Virus record (IMG/VR): IMGVR_UViG_3300010883_016104
Location: 1-63,826 of that record
Direction: 5' to 3' (one strand)
Source of the DNA: a virus
Length of the DNA: 63,826 nucleotides
Made by a program: the position numbers and the translations under genes. How positions within the stretch are numbered: position 1 is the first letter of the stretch; each line of letters opens with the position of its first letter. Shown here piece by piece: positions 15,514 to 25,100 of this stretch. The notes beneath the pieces were generated by a model that saw only the letters and a program-made list of their open reading frames with translations, was not told the origin of the DNA and did no database searches.

Positions 15514-15619
15514 TTTGGAGGGTCGACTGTTTTTTCGTCGTCTGAGTCAATTGCTCCGTTATTTATTTTGGAGGGTCGACTGTTTTTTCGTCGTCTGAGT
15601 CAATTGCTCCGTTATTTAT
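15514..15619. repeat. Perfect 53-bp tandem duplication at the 3' end of a virion gene
   Basis: Bases 15514-15566 and 15567-15619 are identical 53-base units in direct tandem. The repeat covers the last 17 codons of the minus-strand 1400-residue gene. Because 53 is not a multiple of 3, the second unit is out of frame. The present protein ends DPPK with a TAA formed across the junction. Reading through a single unit would give DPPNSV followed by TAA. It could be a recent slippage event or an assembly artefact; read coverage would tell. Confidence 0.9.
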
Positions 15620-18600
15620 GATGACGGACAATCCTCCAAGGATTTTCCCAAGCGTTCCATACTCGCCGCTCAGGAGACTCTTTATATTAGATGATTTAGA
15701 GCTTAGAGGTGGTGGTGCTTCTGCGGCTACTGCTGGAGAAAATCTTAAATCGCAGTAATTTAGGTGGTTTCGGGTTTTACTGTCATGATTGTCGCTGTAG
15801 TATGAAACATCTGCGTGAAAGTAGAAGTATACATCATATACACCAACAGGGTCTGGAATATTAACTATTTTCTGCCTTTGACCAAGAGCGATTCCGTTAT
15901 TACCATCTTGCGTGTTTTTACCCTCTTTACTAGGAAGGGACAGTAATTCTACCTGTCTTTTCGTTTGGCCAAAATCATGTATATACTTATTATATACTAT
16001 GCCTTTTTTAACCCCAATATCAGCTCCTGTGCCTTGTGAAACACGTAATCCGGGCATTCCATCAACCCTGACATCACCCCCTGTATAGTTAGAGAACCTG
16101 AGCTTGCTTCCTTGTTCTGTGACAGTCCATTGGCCACTAGCCTCAGTGCAATCATCTTTATTTGTGGGCGTTTGGAAGCCCGAAACAGTACAAACACCAG
16201 CATATTCAGAAAAGTCTTCGTGGCCAAATCCGTACCCAATTGAATCCTGAAGAATTTTCCCATCCACTGGAACACCATTTTCGTTATATTCGCCATAAGC
16301 AATTTCAAACGGCTCTACAGCAGTTATTTCGCCATTACTGCCAATGGCCTTGACTTTTAACCAAGCGTCTTGCCCCTGACCTCCGTAACCTTTCAAAACG
16401 TCGTTGGGAACATAACCTTCACCACCAGAAATAATCTGCAGATGATTCTTTGAAAACCCAATAGTTATCTTATAGTGATGAAAAGGTTTGACCATGCCTC
16501 TCTTTACGGTGTTGACTCTCCAGTCCTGCTTTTTCCTTACTGTACTACTACTATCTAATAAGGTACCCGTCCCTATTATCGTGCCTGTTGGGCTAGGAGC
16601 GAATGTCGGAACTCTAAAATCTACAGAGCCAGATCTTTCTTCTACTTGGTAACACGTATCAAGTCCATCCTCTACTGTTGAGTAGCCAAATACGGCGTTT
16701 GAGGGGAGTAACGAAGCGTCTTCAAACAGCTCTCCCTCGTCAAATAATGGCCTGCCTCCCCTGTACCATAACTTTCTAGGAGCCAAAGTCGGGTCTCCGG
16801 GTTGAAAGTGATGGACAGCCATACATCTTGGGTCAAACACAGTTAAGTGTGTAGGCCAAGCGTCTACTATTCTAGCATGAAGTGCGCTGGTATTATAACT
16901 GCCTATGTCGTCGGTCCGCCTACCCCACTGTGATTGTGGCTGTGTTGGGTCAAGGCCGATCTCGTAGTTGACCCCTAGTAATTGATCTACGCTAAACTCT
17001 ATTGCGGAAGCTCCTGTAGAAAGCCTGACTTTAGCAGTGCTTATGTGACATATATAAGAACCAAAATCTTGGTAGAAATTACGGTCAGCAGTTTGGGGAT
17101 TAGCCTGCCAGTTAGGACTGATCATGCCGTTTGTGTAATAGCCGGGAGCTTTATCTTGTGGGAGGTCGCCTTGGCCGAGATTGCCAAACCCAGCAGTATT
17201 GTAAGGATATGTCTTTACTATAGACTCTTCGTCTTCTCCGATGAGGGCAATATACTCAAATGAATTGTTTGGCATCTCAAATGTCGGGGCACTAGAATTG
17301 TCCAAACTAGTAGGGACAAAAGGACTACCTAAGATTTCTCTTTTATAAAAAGAGTCGCCAAATATATTCAACTTAGAGCCTTCTTCATTTTCAGTGCCGT
17401 TCTGTTCTGCCTGAAAACCGAAACCGACTGGATGGTTAGGAACAGAGTTGCTATTTCCCCCAAGATTTCTATAGATTTCGCTGTTCATCACGCCAACGTT
17501 TCCGTTTACATAATGTAGACTGTGTGGTGAGTCTAGGTGTGTAGCAACCTCAGCCATCATAGGTATGAAGGTAACGTGACTTGGGTTCCTTGGTTTCAGG
17601 TTCCACAAGTCAGCTACATGGTCTCCATCAGCATAATACTCCAACCAATGATATCTATGTTTTCTGTACTCTACTACGTGTTGAGCAAAGTTATTTCTAT
17701 CTCTAGTCATTGCAGTGCTCTTAGTGACGGGGTAGTCTGTTGCCCACTTGAGCAAAGCTAGCGATTGTACAGGACAGGCTTGCTTAGAAATTACAGACCC
17801 GTTAAGGGCTACTTCTGCCGGTATGTGAGTATTATCTTTGCTCTCAAATATAGCATTTACGTGCCTATTAACACCTGTGCCGCCAAGCTCTGGAGTCCTG
17901 CCAGTGTCAAATATCTGATTTATATCCCAAGGGGCACGTAGGCTTGCATTCTCGGTATTTCCACCAAAATAGTTCTGAGCGTATGACCCAGCTCCTACTG
18001 CTTTAAGCACTCCTTTGTCCGCGTAAAACTTAAGGGCTCTAAGCTTGTCAGCCTCGTATCCCTCTGGAAAAGACATGCCAGCAAAAGGGTTAGCCGCCAT
18101 GGAGTCAGTTTCGAGGGGAGTATAAACAGCACCTAAAGTACTCTCATATTGATGACAGTTGGCAATCATGTTACCCTTACTATTCGACCCACCAAGTTGT
18201 GAATGCAACATGTCGAATTGTGTATATTGATATGTGTATCCGGGATCATACTCTACGTCACCCTGAGTATCATAGTTTAGCGATATGGAAAATTTATTCA
18301 GCTCAAAAAGTGCAGGGTCCACGAAGGCATGCATTCCGTTGACGTTTTTGTTGAGACCTCGATAGAACTGTTCATTAAAGGCTGCCTCAGCAACGGCAGG
18401 ATCTCTGTGTATCTCCCAAATGCGCTTTTCTGTATCTTCATGGTGCAGAAGTTCACCATCATTTGGGCGGCTTCTTGGATCTGGGTCGCCTTCTTTAGAG
18501 TGCATATGCTGTCGGAGCCCTATCATATTAAATATATCACTCCAGCCGTCGATTGAGAAGCGGCCCCCATCACTTGACTCAGCGCCTTCCTGAGACTGGA

Positions 18601-19765
18601 GAACTAGCCATTCACCAGAAATCCAACCGAGCAACACTTTCTCACCTTTAGCATATGACTGTGTACTTCTGTTTACAACCACAACTGTTTCTTTTATCAG
18701 GCCCTCCTCACACGGACCACCTGCCGTATCTGGACCGTATACATTTGGGTTGCTACCCTTTACGCCCACAGGCATGGCTTCTGCTAACTCAAAACTTCCC
18801 ATATAGGTCTGTGAAGTTGAGTTTAAGAAATCGTCCATTTTTAGCGTATGAAACTCCTCTGGGTCTATACCAACGGAATTAACTCCTAACAGTTCTGTCG
18901 AGAGAAGAGCTATCATTTGTTTTGTGCCAGCCTCAAACTTGCCGGTGTTTTGCTCAAAGTGCATTTCTAGAGGCGCTGCGACTACGTTTTTAGGATTATC
19001 AAGACCTCCATGAGCTATGTTTTCAAAAGTTCCGGGAGCGGCTAGGTTGGGCTTGCCCGCTTTGCCATAAATAGTACTTGGCGCAGCGGAAATCATTGGC
19101 CCATCTGTACCTTGACCCTTGATGGCTATGTTTCTCTTTGAGTTCGACAAATAGTCGAAACCATACAGCATGCATGTTATTAAGGTATTTTGTGATTTGA
19201 TACATTCTGCACCATCAACTTCAGCGGTTCCAAAGCGATAAGATAATTCTATTTCTGCATATAGACCACTTGGTGCTCTAGCAACTTCGCTGGCAAAAAC
19301 CTGTCTATTTAAAAGCTCCGCTTGATAAGCGGCGTCGTTTGGCTGGGCTCCACCATTAGGAAGTAGAACAAGTTCGGAATGGCTTTGAATAGCTCCGGCA
19401 AGACCACTTCCCCCATGAATTTCATTACCGTAAATGGTAAGCTTTTTTGTTATAAAGGTATTGTCCCAATGGTCAAGCTTTACATTAGATTGATCTGGAG
19501 CGCTGCCCACAAAATTCTGGTTATGCAATATCTTATGAACTGTCTCTTCTGCAAACTTATCTGTATAAAGAGCAGCATCTTTCAAGGCATCCTCGTCACC
19601 CTTGACGCATATAGACTTGTCTCTCTTTAATATCTCAAAAAGTTCGCCGGAGCTGAATGAGTAAAGTCCTAAGTCCTTAGCGAACAAGTTATTAGGCATA
19701 CTTAGTCTGTGATAGTCAGCATTTGTGTCTACATCAAACCAGTCGCCAAAGTCAAAATCAGCCAT
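15563..19765 (-). CDS. Large distal-tail/virion structural protein, 1400 residues
   Basis: A large beta-rich protein following the hub-like 1681-residue gene by a single base. It begins MADFDFGDWFDVDTNADYH and has no signal peptide or membrane segment. Regions rich in Gly, Asn and Tyr alternate with short strands. A Cys mini-motif near nt 16135-16190 (CTVSGF, then DDCTEASGQW) resembles one in the neighbouring 1681-residue protein. KYIHDFGQTKRQVELLSLPS and the acidic tail GAIDSDDEKTVDPPK close it. I recognise no enzyme domain. Position after tape measure, giant protein and hub-like gene suggests a tail-tip or baseplate component. The 3' end is altered by a 53-bp tandem duplication that sets the present stop. 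Confidence 0.7.
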   Translation of the reverse strand: MADFDFGDWFDVDTNADYHRLSMPNNLFAKDLGLYSFSSGELFEILKRDKSICVKGDEDALKDAALYTDKFAEETVHKILHNQNFVGSAPDQSNVKLDHWDNTFITKKLTIYGNEIHGGSGLAGAIQSHSELVLLPNGGAQPNDAAYQAELLNRQVFASEVARAPSGLYAEIELSYRFGTAEVDGAECIKSQNTLITCMLYGFDYLSNSKRNIAIKGQGTDGPMISAAPSTIYGKAGKPNLAAPGTFENIAHGGLDNPKNVVAAPLEMHFEQNTGKFEAGTKQMIALLSTELLGVNSVGIDPEEFHTLKMDDFLNSTSQTYMGSFELAEAMPVGVKGSNPNVYGPDTAGGPCEEGLIKETVVVVNRSTQSYAKGEKVLLGWISGEWLVLQSQEGAESSDGGRFSIDGWSDIFNMIGLRQHMHSKEGDPDPRSRPNDGELLHHEDTEKRIWEIHRDPAVAEAAFNEQFYRGLNKNVNGMHAFVDPALFELNKFSISLNYDTQGDVEYDPGYTYQYTQFDMLHSQLGGSNSKGNMIANCHQYESTLGAVYTPLETDSMAANPFAGMSFPEGYEADKLRALKFYADKGVLKAVGAGSYAQNYFGGNTENASLRAPWDINQIFDTGRTPELGGTGVNRHVNAIFESKDNTHIPAEVALNGSVISKQACPVQSLALLKWATDYPVTKSTAMTRDRNNFAQHVVEYRKHRYHWLEYYADGDHVADLWNLKPRNPSHVTFIPMMAEVATHLDSPHSLHYVNGNVGVMNSEIYRNLGGNSNSVPNHPVGFGFQAEQNGTENEEGSKLNIFGDSFYKREILGSPFVPTSLDNSSAPTFEMPNNSFEYIALIGEDEESIVKTYPYNTAGFGNLGQGDLPQDKAPGYYTNGMISPNWQANPQTADRNFYQDFGSYICHISTAKVRLSTGASAIEFSVDQLLGVNYEIGLDPTQPQSQWGRRTDDIGSYNTSALHARIVDAWPTHLTVFDPRCMAVHHFQPGDPTLAPRKLWYRGGRPLFDEGELFEDASLLPSNAVFGYSTVEDGLDTCYQVEERSGSVDFRVPTFAPSPTGTIIGTGTLLDSSSTVRKKQDWRVNTVKRGMVKPFHHYKITIGFSKNHLQIISGGEGYVPNDVLKGYGGQGQDAWLKVKAIGSNGEITAVEPFEIAYGEYNENGVPVDGKILQDSIGYGFGHEDFSEYAGVCTVSGFQTPTNKDDCTEASGQWTVTEQGSKLRFSNYTGGDVRVDGMPGLRVSQGTGADIGVKKGIVYNKYIHDFGQTKRQVELLSLPSKEGKNTQDGNNGIALGQRQKIVNIPDPVGVYDVYFYFHADVSYYSDNHDSKTRNHLNYCDLRFSPAVAAEAPPPLSSKSSNIKSLLSGEYGTLGKILGGLSVIINNGAIDSDDEKTVDPPK

Positions 19766-19766
19766 T

Positions 19767-22700
19767 TTATACGTCCTGTGGTCCTATGTTATCTTTATTG
19801 TAAAATGCGTCCTCGAATCGTTGTCTCTTGTTGCCAAGCATTGGATTTACGCTAGGGAGTGTTGCATGGTAATTATCGCTACTGTATCCAGAGTACATGT
19901 CTGTCATCTCAGAACTTGCTGTGTCGGCATATTTCTTCATGGCGGATTGTGAGTCTGCAGCTATCCCCATTGTGTTTTTTATTTGTTCTTCGTTTGATGC
20001 GGCTCCTTCTTGTATCGTTTCCTCCACATCTTGGGGGCCGCCTGCTAAATCCGTGGAGCTGATATTACTTGCCACCGCAGATATTGTTATGTTGTTAGTA
20101 ACGGCTGGTTTTTGAGTACTCATAATAGTGCTAGTCTCCATCAAACCATCAAATTGCCCAAACTCTTGAGCAAAATCTCTACTGCTTTGGTTTTTTCCAA
20201 TACCATTTCTTATGAGTGAATTATTTATATCTCTCTGCTTTTGTCTTTCTCTAATAACCTTCGATAAGGCTATCTCTTTCTGCTTGTCTAATTTGCCAAA
20301 ACCAGTGGTGTAAAGATCCATCTTGTACGTGGTGCTTATACTACTCTCTGTGATACTAACAGAAATGTCCGTAACTAGCGGCCCACCATCTATCAAAGCT
20401 TGGCACAAGGAAACCCCACTGGGAACGTCTGGTATCGTAAACCCTCCTCTTTCAGAGAATAACAGAAGGCTATTTGAGAACTGGGCCTCGAACTTACCAG
20501 CCTCCTCCAAAAGTCCATTGCCACCATAGTTCCAAGGAGCAAGCTCCTCTTTCTTTACAAATTCTATTCTGCCTCCTATGTGGCTCAGCGAAGCTGCAGC
20601 AGTTCCTGCGATTTGAGAGGAAAGCCATGGGCCGTAACACTTTTCCGTAGAAGTGAGAGGTAAAACAACTAAATTTGGATATACTGGAGACGGTGCTGTA
20701 ATCATTAGTCGTCCAGCTCCTGTTGCTAAGCTCATCTTAGCCAGAGCGGCCTTGTACGGAGCAAAGGCGGTAAATACAGTCCTGAAGCTGGCCTGATCGC
20801 AAAGCTGTTGCAAACCAGTAGCAGGGGTAAGTTCAGGATCAAGCTGCCGCCCTCTCATGGGAATGCCTCTCACGGTAGGTGTCTCAAAACCACCTACTCT
20901 GGGGCTTACAGTGTCCATCGTCAAATAGTGTTTAATTAAGGGGGCTTGGAAGACTTGGAACGGACCGTCTTGGAAGCGGCTGTCTATAGCTGGCTTTACT
21001 CTTGTGGGCAGGGTTATAATCGCATAAACGTTCCCTGAGTCTAATGACATAGACTCTGTGTTTATAATACCAATCATGCTGTTTTCTAGCCGTGCTTCAG
21101 GTATTGCTAGTTTAGGGGCAAATACATGTCTATTCCTTCTTTCATAGTCAAACATTTTGACAGAGGTTCCATCGTATCCGCCAGTCTTGCTGGTTGTAGG
21201 CACCCAAGTCCCGCCATTGCCTGTGCATGAAACCTCATCCGGATACGAACCTATTGAACAAGACCCACCAGCACTAGCCACTCTAGCAGAGCAAGGAAGG
21301 AAATTGGCTATGTAGTAACCTATGCTTTCTCTCCAAGCGCACTGCTCCTCATTCCAGAATATTTTCGGAGGGGTTATGGCTCCATTATCTTCTACGCATC
21401 TGCCAAAAACGTCCACATCTTTTAATACTGTCATCGGTGGCATATATAGCTTTGGATCTAGTGTGCATGTCATAAACGCTATGGTTTTTGCGTCTGTCTG
21501 GTCATTAGGATCGCCGCCGTCTGAAGTTGAAAAGGTTGTAAATTCGTCAGGCTTGGTATTATCAAGCTGTAAGGCAACGTCTGGTATAAACCCTCCTCCT
21601 TTATTTTGCTCCTGCGTAAACGTTTTTGAATCAATTCCGTCAAAAGTTAGGAACTGGCTGTTATCAAATCTTACATACGCTTGCATTCGACCATCTTGGA
21701 CGAAGTTTGTTAGGTCAGTTGGGAATAGCTTATCTTCTACTATTGATGGTTTTATAGCAAACAGCCCTTGGCCAACGGGTGCCGTTAAATTAATATCTAT
21801 CAATTCAGGAGGGGTAGAGTTCCAATATAAGCGCTTGTCAAAATAGCCACCTCTGGGCTCAGGGTTATAGTTATTCTCCCACTTCTCTGATAGGGTGTTC
21901 CAGTTGCACTTCAGGCCTCCGTCTTTAGAGAGGGATCCATTTACCGCCTCCTTCAAAAGTTTAAAGTTTTGAATTGAACCGTCATGAATATAATAAGTAC
22001 GCGGGTCTCTCAGGTAGTGAGGGTTCTGTCTAACATATAAGTTTTCAGTGGCAATCAAGCCTAAGGACATTGTTTCTGCAACCTCAAGCGAAGACCTGTA
22101 GTCTTCTCCAGAACTAATCGGGGAGTAGTCAAAACCCCAAGGGCCTTTCTCAAAGTCTATTACCGCGTTAGTTTGAGCAGAGCTACCGAAGTTCTTCAGC
22201 TCTACCTTATCGTTATATCCCCAGTTTGCAAACTTCGGCATTTTAACCAAGAATTTTTTACCAAGATGTTCGTCAGCAACCTTCTTAAGGAAGTTGTAGA
22301 CCCGATAGGAATTCTCTATAGTCTCTTTTCCAAGCCTATGTATGGACTTTAGCAAGTCTTGATTATTACCAACAAACTCTTTAATCTGACTTACCTTTCC
22401 TTTAAACTCCTTATTTATGTCCGCCATTCTTTGCTCAAGTAGTCTGTACTTTTCTCTAATCTTCTCAAGCTGCTCTGGGGTAACGCCGTTGCTAACGCTT
22501 TGTATTCTAACAAGCTCAATTTTCATCTGCCTCTTTATCTCTTCACTAGCTTTCTTGGCGTATTCTTGGGCGGTTGCCGGGTTTTGTGAACTAGCGTAGT
22601 CTGTGATCATTCTAGTTAACGCGGCTTGTATTCTTACAATCCCCGCCTCAGGTATCCCAATTCTCTCTGCCCGCTTGTAATACAAAGGGTAACCATACGG

Positions 22701-24812
22701 AGGGCTACAGGGACTCATTGGTAGGCCATTACCATCACAATCTTGAATGTCTGACTCAAAGACGCATCTAGGAACAGAAACGCCATAATTCTCAGAAAGA
22801 TTCGTTATGGTTCTTTTGCTACCGGCAGGTAGGTTAGGCTTTGCTAAAAGAGCGATTTGGACAGCATCATCCTCTTCCATGGACTCCATGTATATATCAT
22901 TGTATTGGACTAGGAATTCTTTCCATTTCTCGTAAGACACTGCTGCAGCTCTCAATTCAAGCTCAGTAGCTATGTAGTAATTGCCCACACCGTGTGCGTT
23001 GAGGGCCGTTGTATCTAGCTGTATTTGTTGGTATGATCCCCAGCCTCTAGGTATCGTGACAGCATCTTTGCCGAGAAAACCATAGAACGGGAGAACTTGC
23101 TGCCTTAGAGAACAGTCATGATACCATTGAAATTCTTCCAAGAACTTGACGTCGTTGGCTAAGCCAGCTTCTTGTTTTCTAACCTCAAGAAAGTCTCTGT
23201 CGCCGTTGGTATGAAAAAAGTGCATGTCAGTCTTCTGTGCGCCAACCACAAATTTGTCAGTGACAACGTTTGACAACTCAAAGCCAATGTCCTCGTTTAT
23301 GACATTCATGCCTTCAGGTAGTCTGTCTATATACCTTTTTATACTTCCGTAGTTAGGTTGTTTAGACCTGTCTATAGCGTCTACTCTTATTATGCCGGCG
23401 ATCATCCTGTCAAAATCCGTATTGGATTGTATAATGTGGTTATTATATTGATACCACAGTTCTGTCATTGGGTGGTCTATGATTGGCAGCAATTGCACAA
23501 AGAAGTCGTGGCTTATTACATCGCACAATTCTTGACAAAGCGAAAGTATATCGATTTGGTCAAACTCTAAATAGTACGTGTCGGGTATCTTGTCTAACGG
23601 TATGCCGCCTAAATCAACTATATATTTAAACCCTCTAAAATCAATAAAGCCACCAAAGCCTGCGTTTATAAACTCTTCGGGAAATACTGGGCCAGCGTTT
23701 ATCGGTACTCCAATATCCTTTAGTCTCTCAGAAGCCTCGATATGAAATATTGTATCTAAAGCCTGTTGTACCCTGTAAAATGGTATTCCAGCTTCAGACC
23801 TTCTGGCAAAGCCCTCTCCGGTTACTGGCCAAGACGGTGGTAGATTCCAGATGCTTGGAACGTTCTGTCCAGAAACCCACAAGTCTCTGCCGTCGTATCT
23901 TACCTCGGAGGTTGCTGGCTCAACAACCTTTCTAAGGATATCTTTTCCAAGGTAGTTGGCCTCAAGGACTCCGTTTAGTTCGTCTGAGCAATCATGCTGA
24001 AGGAATCCATATAGATTAAATAGGTTCTTGTTGTTGTAGGTAGTCCCCGCGTAATTATTTAGTATCAAAGTGGCGTTTGACAGTATTTCTCTTGGGTCTT
24101 TTACAGTAACGGCGTACTCTGGATTAGCCGATGGGCCCCTGTTTTGTGTATAACTCTGCAATATTCCACCAAACACTAAATGATTATACCCACGACAGTC
24201 ATTGCTTAAGCCCGGAATGCCAGTAGTATTTGGGTAATTTATCCACTGGCCGCTGACAGAACCTGTATTTGCCCTGTCGCTTATTGGAACGCCATCGAAA
24301 AACGCCTCTCCACCAATTGGCTGGGGCCTCTGTGTGATCGGGCCTGTCTGTGGAGAATTTGTGCTTGGTATTCCAAGACAACTAGGTACGCCAGAGTGTA
24401 GTTGATCTAGCGTTCTAATCCAAGACTGCTCAACATCAGCGTGGTTTCTACCAAACTTAAAGAAAACTGGAGTGCCTACAGGAGGAGGTAGAAATCTGTC
24501 ATTCTGACCGTTGTGGTATGCGTCATCCCCGACTCCGTAGCCAGTTGTGTCGGAAACATTATACTCATCAACCACTAAACTTAGGCTAAGATCTGAAGAA
24601 CTATCTCCAAAACCACCCTTCATCGAAAAGTTTCTTATGGAGGCTCCTAGGAAAGTCTGCTGAATGAAACCCTCGTTCCCATTTGTCCAGTCAGCCATAG
24701 AGATGGAGCCGTGCAACCCTTGAGGAAGATTGGCGTTACTTGGCCATGTGCCTGCAGCATAAGCTCCTGTTGGAGGAATGACTAAGTGTGATGCGTCTGT
24801 ACTATGTACCAT
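19767..24812 (-). CDS. Putative baseplate/tail-tip hub protein, 1681 residues
   Basis: Probably the central hub of the tail tip. The N-terminal 250 residues have the layout of hub (gp27/Mtd-like) domains: a strand-rich start (IRNFSMKGGFGDSSSDLSLS), then PVGTPVFFKFGR, then FGGILQSYTQNRG with EYAVTVKDPREIL, the wrapping-strand pattern seen in tail hub proteins. A long helical segment around residues 740-860 (EEIKRQMKIELVRIQ, KIREKYRLLEQRM) is likely coiled coil. A Cys mini-motif lies near nt 21200-21260. The C-terminal 150 residues are helical and Gln/Asn-rich. An AAGGAT ribosome site precedes the ATG. The hub call rests on pattern and position only. Confidence 0.6.
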   Translation of the reverse strand: MVHSTDASHLVIPPTGAYAAGTWPSNANLPQGLHGSISMADWTNGNEGFIQQTFLGASIRNFSMKGGFGDSSSDLSLSLVVDEYNVSDTTGYGVGDDAYHNGQNDRFLPPPVGTPVFFKFGRNHADVEQSWIRTLDQLHSGVPSCLGIPSTNSPQTGPITQRPQPIGGEAFFDGVPISDRANTGSVSGQWINYPNTTGIPGLSNDCRGYNHLVFGGILQSYTQNRGPSANPEYAVTVKDPREILSNATLILNNYAGTTYNNKNLFNLYGFLQHDCSDELNGVLEANYLGKDILRKVVEPATSEVRYDGRDLWVSGQNVPSIWNLPPSWPVTGEGFARRSEAGIPFYRVQQALDTIFHIEASERLKDIGVPINAGPVFPEEFINAGFGGFIDFRGFKYIVDLGGIPLDKIPDTYYLEFDQIDILSLCQELCDVISHDFFVQLLPIIDHPMTELWYQYNNHIIQSNTDFDRMIAGIIRVDAIDRSKQPNYGSIKRYIDRLPEGMNVINEDIGFELSNVVTDKFVVGAQKTDMHFFHTNGDRDFLEVRKQEAGLANDVKFLEEFQWYHDCSLRQQVLPFYGFLGKDAVTIPRGWGSYQQIQLDTTALNAHGVGNYYIATELELRAAAVSYEKWKEFLVQYNDIYMESMEEDDAVQIALLAKPNLPAGSKRTITNLSENYGVSVPRCVFESDIQDCDGNGLPMSPCSPPYGYPLYYKRAERIGIPEAGIVRIQAALTRMITDYASSQNPATAQEYAKKASEEIKRQMKIELVRIQSVSNGVTPEQLEKIREKYRLLEQRMADINKEFKGKVSQIKEFVGNNQDLLKSIHRLGKETIENSYRVYNFLKKVADEHLGKKFLVKMPKFANWGYNDKVELKNFGSSAQTNAVIDFEKGPWGFDYSPISSGEDYRSSLEVAETMSLGLIATENLYVRQNPHYLRDPRTYYIHDGSIQNFKLLKEAVNGSLSKDGGLKCNWNTLSEKWENNYNPEPRGGYFDKRLYWNSTPPELIDINLTAPVGQGLFAIKPSIVEDKLFPTDLTNFVQDGRMQAYVRFDNSQFLTFDGIDSKTFTQEQNKGGGFIPDVALQLDNTKPDEFTTFSTSDGGDPNDQTDAKTIAFMTCTLDPKLYMPPMTVLKDVDVFGRCVEDNGAITPPKIFWNEEQCAWRESIGYYIANFLPCSARVASAGGSCSIGSYPDEVSCTGNGGTWVPTTSKTGGYDGTSVKMFDYERRNRHVFAPKLAIPEARLENSMIGIINTESMSLDSGNVYAIITLPTRVKPAIDSRFQDGPFQVFQAPLIKHYLTMDTVSPRVGGFETPTVRGIPMRGRQLDPELTPATGLQQLCDQASFRTVFTAFAPYKAALAKMSLATGAGRLMITAPSPVYPNLVVLPLTSTEKCYGPWLSSQIAGTAAASLSHIGGRIEFVKKEELAPWNYGGNGLLEEAGKFEAQFSNSLLLFSERGGFTIPDVPSGVSLCQALIDGGPLVTDISVSITESSISTTYKMDLYTTGFGKLDKQKEIALSKVIRERQKQRDINNSLIRNGIGKNQSSRDFAQEFGQFDGLMETSTIMSTQKPAVTNNITISAVASNISSTDLAGGPQDVEETIQEGAASNEEQIKNTMGIAADSQSAMKKYADTASSEMTDMYSGYSSDNYHATLPSVNPMLGNKRQRFEDAFYNKDNIGPQDV

Positions 24813-24821
24813 TCTTGATCC

Positions 24822-25100
24822 TTACTGACCGATGTCCGATTCTTTATTATCTGGAACTGAAATAGTTTTCCCCGCCTTGGCTGCTGCTGACTCAGCGTAA
24901 GCAAAACCATAATTTATTGGTACTGCCCTGTCATCAACAAGTACAGATCCATCTGCCTGTTTAGGAATATAATGTATATATGGATTAAATATATTAAAGT
25001 CATTAAGACCCATCCAGTCTGTAGCATCTCTACTAGCCTTTGCGTTAGAAAGGCCTTGCTGGAATTCTAATCCTTGCGGGTGTATGAAGCTTCTTTCCAT
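24822..25100 (-). CDS. Small tail protein of unknown function, 92 residues
   Basis: A short soluble protein starting MERSFIHPQGLEFQQGLSN and ending in the polar tail SVPDNKESDIGQ. The middle is rich in aromatic and Pro residues (FNIFNPYIHYIPKQADG), consistent with a small structural adaptor. Its ATG overlaps the stop of the 681-residue gene as TAATG, and it ends 9 bases before the hub-like gene. It therefore sits inside the distal-tail assembly group. No domain recognised. Confidence 0.6.
   Translation of the reverse strand: MERSFIHPQGLEFQQGLSNAKASRDATDWMGLNDFNIFNPYIHYIPKQADGSVLVDDRAVPINYGFAYAESAAAKAGKTISVPDNKESDIGQ

Noticed and set aside
21322-21846. A 174-residue plus-strand frame inside the hub-like gene
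   Set aside because: Fully antisense to a well-supported coding region, with no ribosome site and no recognisable domain.
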